Of a stretch of 34,556 bases of DNA, positions 21,326 to 28,379 are shown one piece after another (position 1 is the stretch's first letter; every line of letters starts with the position of its first letter). Position numbers and translations under genes: made by a program. The stretch is from a virus. The notes below the pieces were generated by a model. The model did no database searches. It saw only the letters and a list, made by a program, of their open reading frames with translations, and was not told the DNA's origin. The stretch is taken from the IMG/VR virus record IMGVR_UViG_3300010413_000104, positions 1-34,556 of that record; one strand, 5' to 3'.

Positions 21326-22555
21326 TCAGCTGATCTGCACTGTGGTTTCTGTCACTTCTATTAAATCACCATCTGGGCTGCTGGCCACTGTGATTTCTGT
21401 GCTTGTCACTGCACCCAGGGTGATTGAAACATTAGATCTGCCAGGTGGATTTTCCACTGTGCCTGCAGCTGCCAGGGTGGCACTGGCCAGGGTGGCAGAT
21501 CCAGATCCTGTGGTGGGGATTTCCCCAGCTGCAGCCAGGGTGGCTGCTGCCAGGGTGGCTGCCCCAGATCCACTGATGGGCACTGACCCTATCACCCCAG
21601 CTGATTCTAGGGTGGCACTGGCCAGGGTGGCAGATCCAGATCCTGTGGTGGGGATTTCCCCAGCTGCAGCCAGGGTGGCTGCTGCCAGGCCTGGGGATCC
21701 AGATCCACTGATGGGTGTTTCCCCAGCAGCTTCCAGGGTGGCTGCTGCCAGGGTGGCTGCCCCAGTTCCTGTGATGGGTGGATTTTCCACTGTGCCTGCA
21801 GCTTCCAGGGTGGCTGCTGCCAGGGTGGCAGATCCAGATCCACTGATGGGTGTTTCCCCAGCTGCTGCCAGGGTGGCTGCTGCCAGGGTGGCAGATCCAG
21901 ATCCACTGATGGATCCCGCGCCTGGTGCTATCCAGCAGCCATTTCCCACCAGCCACAGATCTGATTGTGTAAAATCGAATGTGGTCGCCACAGTATCTGT
22001 GGCGGTTTTAACTGCATAGGCGCTGCAGCTGATCCAGCTGCCCTGGTCTGTATTGTCGATGGATGTATCAGCCCATGATCCAGCACCTGTGCTGGCGCTG
22101 TTTGCCTCAGATTTGCTGGCAGCCAGAATAAACACTGGCTGATCTGATGGGGTGATATTCAGGGTGGATTGTGTTCCTGTGCCTGTGCCTGTGCCAGATG
22201 TATCATAGCTGATGGAATCATCTGCAGAAATTACACAGGCGCTGAAATGCATAAATGCATTAATATCAGCTGCTGTTAATCTCAGGGTTAAATTTGTGCC
22301 AGCTGTGGGTGTGAGTAGATCATAAATATATGTGCGTGATTGGCTGGAATCTGTGCCAGTGGTGCGCCTGGTCAGGGCCTCATTATTCCCAGCAGGATCC
22401 AGCACCACACTGCTGACCCAATCATTTGTGCTGCCGCGCTGCAGGATGGCCACGCACACTGCCACATTATCACCTGATGGCACTGTGATGGTTAAATCAT
22501 ATGTAAGGCTGCCAGATGAAATGTTAAAGGTGGATGATTCCACCGTTATTGCCAT
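21326..22555 (-). CDS. Virion protein with seven SGSGSATLAAATL repeats
   Basis: A 409-residue protein. The N-terminal ~210 residues form a beta domain of a type seen in surface proteins (TYDLTITVPSGDNVAVCVAI, FMHFSACVISADDSISY). Residues ~217-378 are seven tandem repeats of 21-24 residues based on (S/T)GSG(S/A)ATLAAATLAAAG plus spacer ETP, EIP, TVENPP or VIGSVP. A short beta domain ends the protein. The repeats likely form a flexible or beta-helical stalk. DNA repeats underneath (about 21,450-21,920) could change copy number by recombination. Role on the virion unknown. Confidence 0.75.
   Translation of the reverse strand: MAITVESSTFNISSGSLTYDLTITVPSGDNVAVCVAILQRGSTNDWVSSVVLDPAGNNEALTRRTTGTDSSQSRTYIYDLLTPTAGTNLTLRLTAADINAFMHFSACVISADDSISYDTSGTGTGTGTQSTLNITPSDQPVFILAASKSEANSASTGAGSWADTSIDNTDQGSWISCSAYAVKTATDTVATTFDFTQSDLWLVGNGCWIAPGAGSISGSGSATLAAATLAAAGETPISGSGSATLAAATLEAAGTVENPPITGTGAATLAAATLEAAGETPISGSGSPGLAAATLAAAGEIPTTGSGSATLASATLESAGVIGSVPISGSGAATLAAATLAAAGEIPTTGSGSATLASATLAAAGTVENPPGRSNVSITLGAVTSTEITVASSPDGDLIEVTETTVQIS
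21450..21920 (-). repeat. Tandem coding repeats in the stalk region
   Basis: Seven imperfect tandem units of about 63-72 bases with near-identical cores (GCCAGGGTGGC words on the plus strand), encoding the SGSGSATLAAATLAAAG repeats. Units alternate between two spacer types. High identity between units makes expansion or contraction by slippage or recombination likely, and assembly errors possible. Confidence 0.8.
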
Positions 22556-22866
22556 CAGCCCACCTGCCTGATTTCTAATCTAATACCAGTGGGCCACTTA
22601 AGCTGTGGCCCTTCCTCAGGATATTCTGGATCTGTTTCCTCTTGCATTGTCCAGCTGCCTGGTACATTTTCGCTGCCACTGGCAGGCCCCTGGATAATTC
22701 GATCATAAACCACTGCTGGTGGCTGCACATCTTCCCTGGTGATGGTGGCCTGAATGGCACCTGTGGCCACAGTCCATTCCACATTTCTGATTCTCTTATT
22801 AGAGTCCAGCCAGGTGATCTGGATGGTGGCCTGGCCATTGTAAAATTCAAATGTTGCAGCACCCAT
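22555..22866 (-). CDS. Accessory structural protein, unknown
   Basis: A 103-residue beta-rich protein: FEFYNGQATIQITWLDSNKR, VEWTVATGAIQATITREDVQ, LKWPTGIRLEIRQVG. No family recognised. The start overlaps the next gene (TAATG type), and the 54-base repeat copy 2 lies just upstream. Its ribosome site is weak (GCAGG), unlike its neighbours, so the repeat may influence its translation. Confidence 0.65.
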   Translation of the reverse strand: MGAATFEFYNGQATIQITWLDSNKRIRNVEWTVATGAIQATITREDVQPPAVVYDRIIQGPASGSENVPGSWTMQEETDPEYPEEGPQLKWPTGIRLEIRQVG

Positions 22867-22879
22867 GATTTAATCTGCC

Positions 22880-22933
22880 TGCAATGATTTTTGTATATCC
22901 TCAGCTGCAGATTTCATTTTTCATTGCAGCTGG
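22880..22933. repeat. 54-base exact repeat, copy 2 (intergenic)
   Basis: Identical to 5429-5482. It fills most of the gap 22867-22942 and ends 13 bases upstream of the gene starting at 22866. It carries the same nested inverted repeats (CAGCTGCA/TGCAGCTG and TGCAATGA/TCATTGCA). Confidence 0.85.
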
Positions 22934-22942
22934 GATTCCTGG

Positions 22943-23344
22943 TTAATTGCCATCTGTTAACGTAAAGCTGGTGATTGTAACCTGCTGGCCTGTGGCAATA
23001 ACCACATTATCCAATTCTATATCCCCACCACCACTGGTGGCTGTCACTGTGCCTTCGATGTGCTGGGTGGTGCCATCATTGGCATAGATCCTGAAATGGC
23101 CAGCTGTGCCATCCCCATCTGCTGCAGCATCTTCCCAGGTGCCTGCCAGGCCTTTGGTGCCACCACTGGCTGCTGCCATCCAATCAGATGGCAGATTCAT
23201 GGTGGCCAGCACTGTGCCACTGTCTGCACTGCCGATTCCTGGTGGGGATCCAGTTCTGATTTTCAGCACTGCACTGGCACCCACTGCTGTTTCTATTGCA
23301 TCCAGCCTGGCATTTTTAACTGTATCTGATAGCGCGATTGTCAT
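22943..23344 (-). CDS. Phage structural protein, Gly/Thr-rich
   Basis: A 133-residue protein: VKNARLDAIETAVGASAVLK, IRTGSPPGIGSADSGTVLAT, MNLPSDWMAAASGG, and GHFRIYANDGTTQHIEGTVT. This arrangement (short helix 'R-L-D-A-I', then 'L-x-I-R-T-G-x-P-P', then a beta sandwich) is common in phage virion proteins downstream of head-tail connectors. Ribosome site AAGGATGG. Likely decoration or neck protein. Confidence 0.72.
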   Translation of the reverse strand: MTIALSDTVKNARLDAIETAVGASAVLKIRTGSPPGIGSADSGTVLATMNLPSDWMAAASGGTKGLAGTWEDAAADGDGTAGHFRIYANDGTTQHIEGTVTATSGGGDIELDNVVIATGQQVTITSFTLTDGN

Positions 23345-23357
23345 TTTTTACCATCCT

Positions 23358-23687
23358 TTAATCATTGATATTTTCTAAACACATCAGCACCCATTCCCTG
23401 TGCCTGGTTTCCACTTCCTGCACACTTACAATGTCATATATTTTAGATCCAGCCACCACCCGCTGGGTGGGATATAAATCCACATCTGACCTGTATCTTA
23501 ACCTTATCCTGTGGGAAATGGCTGCCTGCACCTGGGCAGATTCCACATATTCCCTGCCCATCAGTGGTGAAATTTCTGCCCACGCGCTGATCAGGGTGGC
23601 CCATGTTTTGATTTCTTCGCCATAATCCCCTGTGCTGGCTGTGGCTGCCTGGATCTGGATCCTGTTTCTTAATGCGCCTGCCCTCAT
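23358..23687 (-). CDS. Head-tail adaptor / joining protein (SPP1 gp16-like)
   Basis: A 109-residue protein: MRAGALRNRIQIQAATAST, then WATLISAWAEISPLMGREYV, SHRIRLRYRSDVDLYPTQRV and YDIVSVQEVETRHREWVLMC. The R-N-R-I-x-I-Q opening, 'W..l...wA.i.p..G.E' middle and 'R..r.l.l.c' end define the phage head-tail joining family. The start at 23687 has GGAAAGG and follows the upstream stop by one base (TGAAATG); the longer frame to 23768 is rejected. Confidence 0.88.
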   Translation of the reverse strand: MRAGALRNRIQIQAATASTGDYGEEIKTWATLISAWAEISPLMGREYVESAQVQAAISHRIRLRYRSDVDLYPTQRVVAGSKIYDIVSVQEVETRHREWVLMCLENIND

Positions 23688-23688
23688 T

Positions 23689-24276
23689 TCAGCCTTTCCA
23701 GTTCTTATGGGGTGCCCATAATATCTGGGTGCCCCAGGGCACCTGTGCAATGGTGATTCCTCGATCAATCACCACTGTTTCCCTGTTTTCGTATAAATGG
23801 CCCAATAACATCAGCAGGCCCTGGTGAATGGCCTGTGGAATATGGTTAAAATCTTCCCCATATCCAGCCACAAATCTGATCAGGATTCCCTCTGTTTCCT
23901 TAAGGTCAACTGTCGGCCAGCTGGATCCACTTTTTAAAATCACAAATCCTGGCCAGGCTGTGGTGTTTACCAGGTAGCTGCTAGAATCTAGGGTGTATTC
24001 CACCCCATCCTGATCATAATATTTAATGCTGGTTATACTCTGCAGTGGTGGCTGTGGCATTATGATCCTGGATCCCACTGGCCAGGATTCCAGCACTAAT
24101 TCCAGAGTCTGGGTGATCAGGCTGTGGCTGTAAACATCCTCAAAATAATTTGTGGCAGCAGCCACCAGGCCAATAATTAAATCATCTTCATTGGTGTGAT
24201 CCACCCTCAGCTGATCCCGCGCTGTTTGTATATCCACTGGCAGCTGTGCTGGTGGGGTGATGATTCTATAATTCAT
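23689..24276 (-). CDS. Head-tail connector (HK97 gp6-like)
   Basis: A 195-residue protein of the gp6/gp15 connector family. IITPPAQLPVDIQTARDQLR, then NEDDLIIGLVAAATNYFEDV, LELVLESWPVGSRIIMPQPP and LQSITSIKYYDQDGVEYTLD are the conserved helical core and strand region. It forms the ring below the portal. ATGA overlap with the upstream small gene. Confidence 0.92.
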   Translation of the reverse strand: MNYRIITPPAQLPVDIQTARDQLRVDHTNEDDLIIGLVAAATNYFEDVYSHSLITQTLELVLESWPVGSRIIMPQPPLQSITSIKYYDQDGVEYTLDSSSYLVNTTAWPGFVILKSGSSWPTVDLKETEGILIRFVAGYGEDFNHIPQAIHQGLLMLLGHLYENRETVVIDRGITIAQVPWGTQILWAPHKNWKG

Positions 24277-24488
24277 TTCTCAGCTGCCTTTTTGCTGGTG
24301 GATCTGGTGGATTTCCTGCTGCTGGGTTTCGCTGTGGCCTTTTCTGTTTCCTCTTCCACAGGTTCCACCAGGCCATCATTCAGCCAGGATTCTGCCCCAG
24401 CTGGCAGATCTAAAATATCACCCTCAGCCACAGGATAATTTTTCCCATCGATCACCCCAAAAAATGAAATTTTCGCTTTAACTTTCAT
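24273..24488 (-). CDS. Small head protein with Lys/Ser-rich tail
   Basis: A 71-residue protein: VKAKISFFGVIDGKNYPVAE, GDILDLPAGAESWLNDGLVE, then a basic Ser/Thr/Lys tail ending KKAAEK. The first 40 residues form the small beta module commonly encoded between phage capsid and connector genes (x-V-K...V-G-x-x-Y..G-D-x-x-x-L-P...L...G-x-V-E). The same module seems fused to the N-terminus of the glycosyltransferase at 25619-26404. Overlaps both neighbours. Confidence 0.72.
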   Translation of the reverse strand: MKVKAKISFFGVIDGKNYPVAEGDILDLPAGAESWLNDGLVEPVEEETEKATAKPSSRKSTRSTSKKAAEK

Positions 24489-25050
24489 TGATTTTTAACT
24501 CACTTTCTGGCCTTCCCAGCCCCAGGGCCTGGGCCCTGGCCAGGATCATATCCAGCCAGGTGAAATGCCAATCTAATTTATAAACTGCATCGATAAAGTC
24601 AAAATCACCAGCATATCTGGCCCCAAAATCTGTGCAATGTCTATTAAATACTTTCCTGCTTACCACATAGCTGCCCAGATCTATATGGCCTTCCAGTGGT
24701 GCCCTGCCCCAGCATTTCCTGGTGGGCAGTATCATCTCGCGTTTTACATTCCTACAAATCACCACATCTGGGTGATCATTATCCTGGATAAACTCAAATA
24801 ATTTTTCGATCACCCATACATCTGCCAGCACATCATCATCCTGCAGGATGTATATATATTCACCCACCAGGTGCTGGGCCTGGCTGGGGATCTGCTTAAA
24901 CATCCCTGCTATTCCCACCCCGATCTGGTCAGGCCAGATATAATGCTGGATCTGCTGGGCCACAGTCTGCAGCTGCACACTTTCTATACATTTTTCCAGC
25001 AGCCTGGGCCTTCTGAATGTAGGTGTATAAATGCTTAAAATGGTCTGCAT
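24478..25050 (-). CDS. Glycosyltransferase, GT-A type (family 2-like)
   Basis: A 190-residue protein. ILSIYTPTFRRPRLLEKCIE is the nucleotide-sugar binding start of family-2 transferases, and YIYILQDDDVLADVW holds the DDD metal/sugar-nucleotide motif. The acceptor half contains LGSYVVSRKVFNRHC and YAGDFDFIDAVYKLDWHF. It would transfer a sugar from a nucleotide sugar. It overlaps the methyltransferase gene by 16 bases and the small head gene by 11. Possible acceptors are capsid proteins, phage DNA bases or host glycans; context slightly favours the capsid. Confidence 0.82.
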   Translation of the reverse strand: MQTILSIYTPTFRRPRLLEKCIESVQLQTVAQQIQHYIWPDQIGVGIAGMFKQIPSQAQHLVGEYIYILQDDDVLADVWVIEKLFEFIQDNDHPDVVICRNVKREMILPTRKCWGRAPLEGHIDLGSYVVSRKVFNRHCTDFGARYAGDFDFIDAVYKLDWHFTWLDMILARAQALGLGRPESELKINES

Positions 25051-25634
25051 ATCCCGATTCCCTTTTCTTTTTGGAATGGGTGGCTGGTGATTTCTTCCGT
25101 TTCAAATATCAGGCTGATTTCTGCCCATAATTTCCACACCTGGATCTGGGGATCATCTGGGTGCTGCAATATGTCATGTAAGGCCACCACCCCACCTGGT
25201 GCCAGCATAGCAGAATAATTAAAGAAATCATGGTTAATGGCCTGATAGCTGTGATCACCATCCAGAAATATAAAATCATAGGGCCCATATGCCAGCACCT
25301 TTTCCACCACCCAGGATTCCTGGCTGCTGGCCAGGATGGGCTGGAAATTTACACCATAAAATTCTGCCCATTGCATCCAGGCTGCCAGATCTGTGGTGCC
25401 TGGATCACCCCAGGGCCCATTCTCCACATCCACACCCACCACCAGGCTGCCTGGCGCGTTTTTCATCCACTGATAAAGGGATCCACCACTGTGGATTCCC
25501 ACTTCCAGGATCCTTTCAGGTTTAATGGCCCTGAATATTTCCAGCAGGGCCTGAAATTCTACTCTAAACTGATTGGGCTGCACTGGCGCCTGGGGATCCT
25601 CAAATAGTTCCATACTTTTCACAGTTCTGGCCAT
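25035..25634 (-). CDS. Class I SAM-dependent methyltransferase
   Basis: A 199-residue Rossmann methyltransferase of the kind often placed in glycan clusters. Motif I is ILEVGIHSGGSL, motif II VVGVDVE, and motif IV DFIFLDGDHSYQAINHDF, with GGVVALHDI following. Not a DNA methyltransferase: no NPPY or PCQ motif. It lies between two glycosyltransferases and overlaps both, so it probably methylates the sugar they add. The start could also be the ATG at 25613; neither has a strong ribosome site. Confidence 0.85.
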   Translation of the reverse strand: MARTVKSMELFEDPQAPVQPNQFRVEFQALLEIFRAIKPERILEVGIHSGGSLYQWMKNAPGSLVVGVDVENGPWGDPGTTDLAAWMQWAEFYGVNFQPILASSQESWVVEKVLAYGPYDFIFLDGDHSYQAINHDFFNYSAMLAPGGVVALHDILQHPDDPQIQVWKLWAEISLIFETEEITSHPFQKEKGIGICRPF

Positions 25635-26404
25635 AGCACCACACCATCCAGATCCTTATGGCCACAGATCACTGTAAAATCTGCCATCTGGGTGAATCCT
25701 GCCTGCAGCACATCTTGATTAAAATAGGTATCACAGTGGGCCATGTTTCTTTCCAGCCTAAAATCCAGGGATTCCAGCACCTGGCGCCTGATCAATATAC
25801 ACCCCAGGCCTGCCCCACTACATGGATATTTTCCCAGGGCCACTGCCCTTTTCAGCAGTGGTTTTTTTATACTTAAACTCTGGCCCAAATTTTTGGATTT
25901 CCCAGGATATTTTTCAAATATATTAATAACATTGCTGACCCTGAATCTATACACCCCATAGCTGCAATCACTCTGCAGGGCTGCCAATTTTTTCAGGGTG
26001 TCTGGTGGTGGCACCAGGTCTGATTCAATAATCAGCATTGCATCCCAGGGCCCCTGCAGGAATGTTTTCCTGGCGCGCCTGTACTGGTGCAAATGATCCT
26101 TTTTGCCATCACCTGTGGGATTATCGCGCTGCAGCAGAAATGACACTGGCCCATCCCATTCCAGGGCCATCAGGGCCTGCACTGTTTCTGCCTCTAATCT
26201 CAGCACTGGTGTGAAAATCAGCACATCATTAATGGGCCTTGCATCTGGGCTGATCACTGGATCATCCTGCCATTCATCTGGGTGCCTTTCCACCATTCCA
26301 GCCAATTCCAGGGCCCTGGCCTTTTTATATGGCAGCTGGATCCAGGTGCCTGGATCCTGAATGGATCCATTAAATACTATTGGGTTAATGATTTTTACAT
26401 TCAT
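25619..26404 (-). CDS. Glycosyltransferase-like protein fused to a head-associated N-terminal module
   Basis: A 261-residue protein. Residues 1-40 (VKIINPIVFNGSIQDPGTWI, then LELAGMVE) match the small phage head module also seen at 24273-24488. Residues ~60-255 are a GT-A-like domain: VLIFTPVLRLEAETVQALMA, WDAMLIIESDLVPPPDTLKK (acidic metal motif) and a C-terminal acceptor part with CDTYFNQDVLQ. The fusion would tether a sugar transferase to the head. It follows the capsid gene after a 12-bp hairpin (26415-26447). Ribosome site is weak. Confidence 0.75.
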   Translation of the reverse strand: MNVKIINPIVFNGSIQDPGTWIQLPYKKARALELAGMVERHPDEWQDDPVISPDARPINDVLIFTPVLRLEAETVQALMALEWDGPVSFLLQRDNPTGDGKKDHLHQYRRARKTFLQGPWDAMLIIESDLVPPPDTLKKLAALQSDCSYGVYRFRVSNVINIFEKYPGKSKNLGQSLSIKKPLLKRAVALGKYPCSGAGLGCILIRRQVLESLDFRLERNMAHCDTYFNQDVLQAGFTQMADFTVICGHKDLDGVVLWPEL

Positions 26405-26414
26405 TTCATTATTG

Positions 26415-26447
26415 GGATCCAGCTGGGGATCATCACCAGCTGGATCC
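26415..26447 (-). terminator. 12-bp stem-loop between capsid and glycosyltransferase genes
   Basis: GGATCCAGCTGG (26415-26426) pairs perfectly with CCAGCTGGATCC (26436-26447) across a 9-base loop. It stands 17 bases after the capsid stop. There is no T run, so it may act as a partial terminator or 3' stabiliser lowering expression of the glyco genes relative to capsid. Confidence 0.5.
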
Positions 26448-26463
26448 AGATAAACTGCTTTAA

Positions 26464-27651
26464 TTATGCGCTGGCATGTTGGCCATAGCCTATGGCCTCA
26501 GCCTGCAGCACCTTATAAACTGCACGAAACATATAAATGAGTCTGATCTGGCCCAAATGTGCCAGGGTGTAAGGATCCCGAAGCACTGAAAAACCTGGCG
26601 CCTCGCGGTATCCAACATATTGCCAGTTTCCAAAGTAAAGACTCTTGGCACTGGCTGCAATAGCTGCAGCCTTATTGCTGAATGCCACAGGGTAGCCCAG
26701 AATCTCGCGCCTGGCTGCAGATCCCCCAGGTGTTTCTGCATATAATCTGGCGCTGCCTGTCAGGGCTGCAATGGCACCAAATGTGGTAGGCCTGCACACC
26801 CAGCCAATTCCCTGGCCATCTTCCAGGTATGAGTCCAGATTATCATTAAAGGCCATAGCCTCTGGATCCCCAGCTGCAATGGCACTAGCGCTGAAATCAT
26901 CCAATTTGGTGCCATTGGCTGCCACTTCTGTTAATAGCAGGCTGTTATGGGTTTTTGCCATACCTCTGCCCACCCAATTTTCCAGAAAGGCCAGCAGGCG
27001 CGAGTCCTCATCTTCCAGTAATTCCACAGACAATTCAATTTTTTTGGTGTACTTAACTAATGTCATTGCCTTCTGGTCAATGGCTGGCGCGTCCCTGTCA
27101 TAGGCTGCAGCCTCATCTGTGCTGACAAATTCGCCATCATCTTCATTATCCACTGGCACATTCACAGTGGTGCCCTTGCCAGGGATCACAGCCACACCAA
27201 ATCGCTGCAGCAGCATCCCTTCATCACGCTTTGCAATGATCCCATTATAGTGACCAGTGGGCACTGTATAACCACCATCAGCTGCTGTGGTTATATTCAT
27301 ATCTGTGTCATTTGAGGCGCGAAATTCAGCAGCCTTTTTTAATCCAGTAACATCACCAGATCTGATGAAATTGGCAAACATTCTGCCCTCATTCTCACCC
27401 AGCCCTGATTTATTAATGCTGGCTGCCTGGCGCGCTGCGATTTGTTCACCCAGCCCACCCGTTAATGCTGCCATGCTTTCCAGGCGCTGTGCCCTGGTTT
27501 CCAGGGATTCTGATTCTGCCAGGAAATCATCATAGGTTTCCAGTTCTTCCTGGGTTAAATCCCGATCTTCTTTTTCTGCCAATTCCACCAGGCGCTGTGC
27601 ATTTTCTAGGATTGCCGCGCGCTGTTTTCTCAGTTCTATTGCCTTATTCAT
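26464..27651 (-). CDS. Major capsid protein, HK97 fold
   Basis: A 395-residue protein. The N-terminal helical scaffold (delta) domain, about 1-95, is a coiled coil (LRKQRAAILENAQRLVELAE). Then comes the HK97 core: GGYTVPTGHYNGIIAKRDEG, GKGTTVNVPVDNEDDGEFVS, KYTKKIELSVELLEDEDSRL and LGYPVAFSNKAAA, ending RLIYMFRAVYKVLQAEAI. The protease upstream should remove the delta domain. The ATG at 27651 has GGAG at 9 bases; the longer frame to 27666 starts with TTG and is rejected. Confidence 0.95.
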   Translation of the reverse strand: MNKAIELRKQRAAILENAQRLVELAEKEDRDLTQEELETYDDFLAESESLETRAQRLESMAALTGGLGEQIAARQAASINKSGLGENEGRMFANFIRSGDVTGLKKAAEFRASNDTDMNITTAADGGYTVPTGHYNGIIAKRDEGMLLQRFGVAVIPGKGTTVNVPVDNEDDGEFVSTDEAAAYDRDAPAIDQKAMTLVKYTKKIELSVELLEDEDSRLLAFLENWVGRGMAKTHNSLLLTEVAANGTKLDDFSASAIAAGDPEAMAFNDNLDSYLEDGQGIGWVCRPTTFGAIAALTGSARLYAETPGGSAARREILGYPVAFSNKAAAIAASAKSLYFGNWQYVGYREAPGFSVLRDPYTLAHLGQIRLIYMFRAVYKVLQAEAIGYGQHASA

Positions 27652-27655
27652 TGCA

Positions 27656-28315
27656 TTAATCTCCAATAATTTTTAACAGATTCAATTTCATTTTTCTGAT
27701 CCTGTGGCGCGCCTGCACCACTGCTGGATCCACACCAGGCCCCTGCCTGTTTAATAGATCATCAAGCATTTCTGCCTGTAGCTCCTCAGCCTTTTTTCTC
27801 ACACTTGCACCCACACTGGCCACTGTTTCCAGGTATGCTGGAAATGTCACTGGTGACACATCATATAGATCCAGCCCACCTGGTTTTAAAACTCTGATCA
27901 CCTGGCCATTTTCCTGGCGCCATTCATCCCCACCTGGTTTAACCCTAAATTGAAAACTCATCTGCGAAATATCACCGCGCCTGATACTGATTTTTAAATC
28001 TTCTGCCCATTGGGTGGGTGGTGGATCTGCCACCACTGCCAGGCCCCTTTCATCTTCCTGCAGCCATAATGTGCCATTTGTGGTTCTCCCAATCACGTAT
28101 AAATCATTATGATTCCATAGGGCCCTAACATCAGCACTCAGGGTGGCATTAAAGGCGCCTGGTAGAATGATTTCCCTGAATCCACCCAGATCCTGTGAGG
28201 GCACATTAAACAGGGCTGCATAACCTTCTATTTTTTCCCCACCATCTGCACCTGGTTCCACTCTGATTTCCAGGCCCTGCTGTGTTCTCATTTCCATTTC
28301 ATTTTCTGTTTTCAT
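27656..28315 (-). CDS. Prohead maturation protease (U35/S78 family)
   Basis: A 219-residue HK97-type prohead protease. EIRVEPGADGGEKIEGYAAL starts the domain; catalytic His69 lies in ALWNHNDLYVIGRT, Ser120 in DISQMSFQF, and an acidic partner in LYDVSPVTFPAYL. A basic C-terminal helix (RHRIRKMKLNLL) probably targets it to the head. Ribosome site AAAAAGGATC. The 64-base gap before it contains a 32-base repeat shared with the fibre gene leader. Confidence 0.93.
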   Translation of the reverse strand: MKTENEMEMRTQQGLEIRVEPGADGGEKIEGYAALFNVPSQDLGGFREIILPGAFNATLSADVRALWNHNDLYVIGRTTNGTLWLQEDERGLAVVADPPPTQWAEDLKISIRRGDISQMSFQFRVKPGGDEWRQENGQVIRVLKPGGLDLYDVSPVTFPAYLETVASVGASVRKKAEELQAEMLDDLLNRQGPGVDPAVVQARHRIRKMKLNLLKIIGD

Positions 28316-28328
28316 TGCTAGATCCTTT

Positions 28329-28360
28329 TTGCAATTAATTTAAGTTTTTGCAGCTGATGA
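28329..28360. repeat. 32-base repeat upstream of the protease gene
   Basis: Identical to 12504-12535. On the minus strand it holds CAGCTGCAAAAACTTAAATT and ends TTGCAA. A mini-frame encodes C-R-K-N-C-I-SSAAKT then stop, paralleling C-R-E-I-C-K-SSAAKT at the other copy. It ends 14 bases before the protease ATG. Confidence 0.8.
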
Positions 28361-28379
28361 AATGCAATTTTTTCTGCAT

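Noticed and set aside
21450-21920. Regularly spaced repeats suggesting CRISPR
   Set aside because: The repeats are translated in frame as protein repeats, the units are contiguous, and there are no unique spacers.
21342-22019. 225-codon open frame on the plus strand
   Set aside because: It is the antisense shadow of the repeat protein gene; repeat codons keep the opposite frame open. No ribosome site, and all phage genes are on the minus strand.
25035-25634. DNA methyltransferase explaining the sequence bias
   Set aside because: The SAM motifs are of the small-molecule/sugar type; the NPPY/DPPY or PCQ catalytic motifs of DNA methyltransferases are missing.
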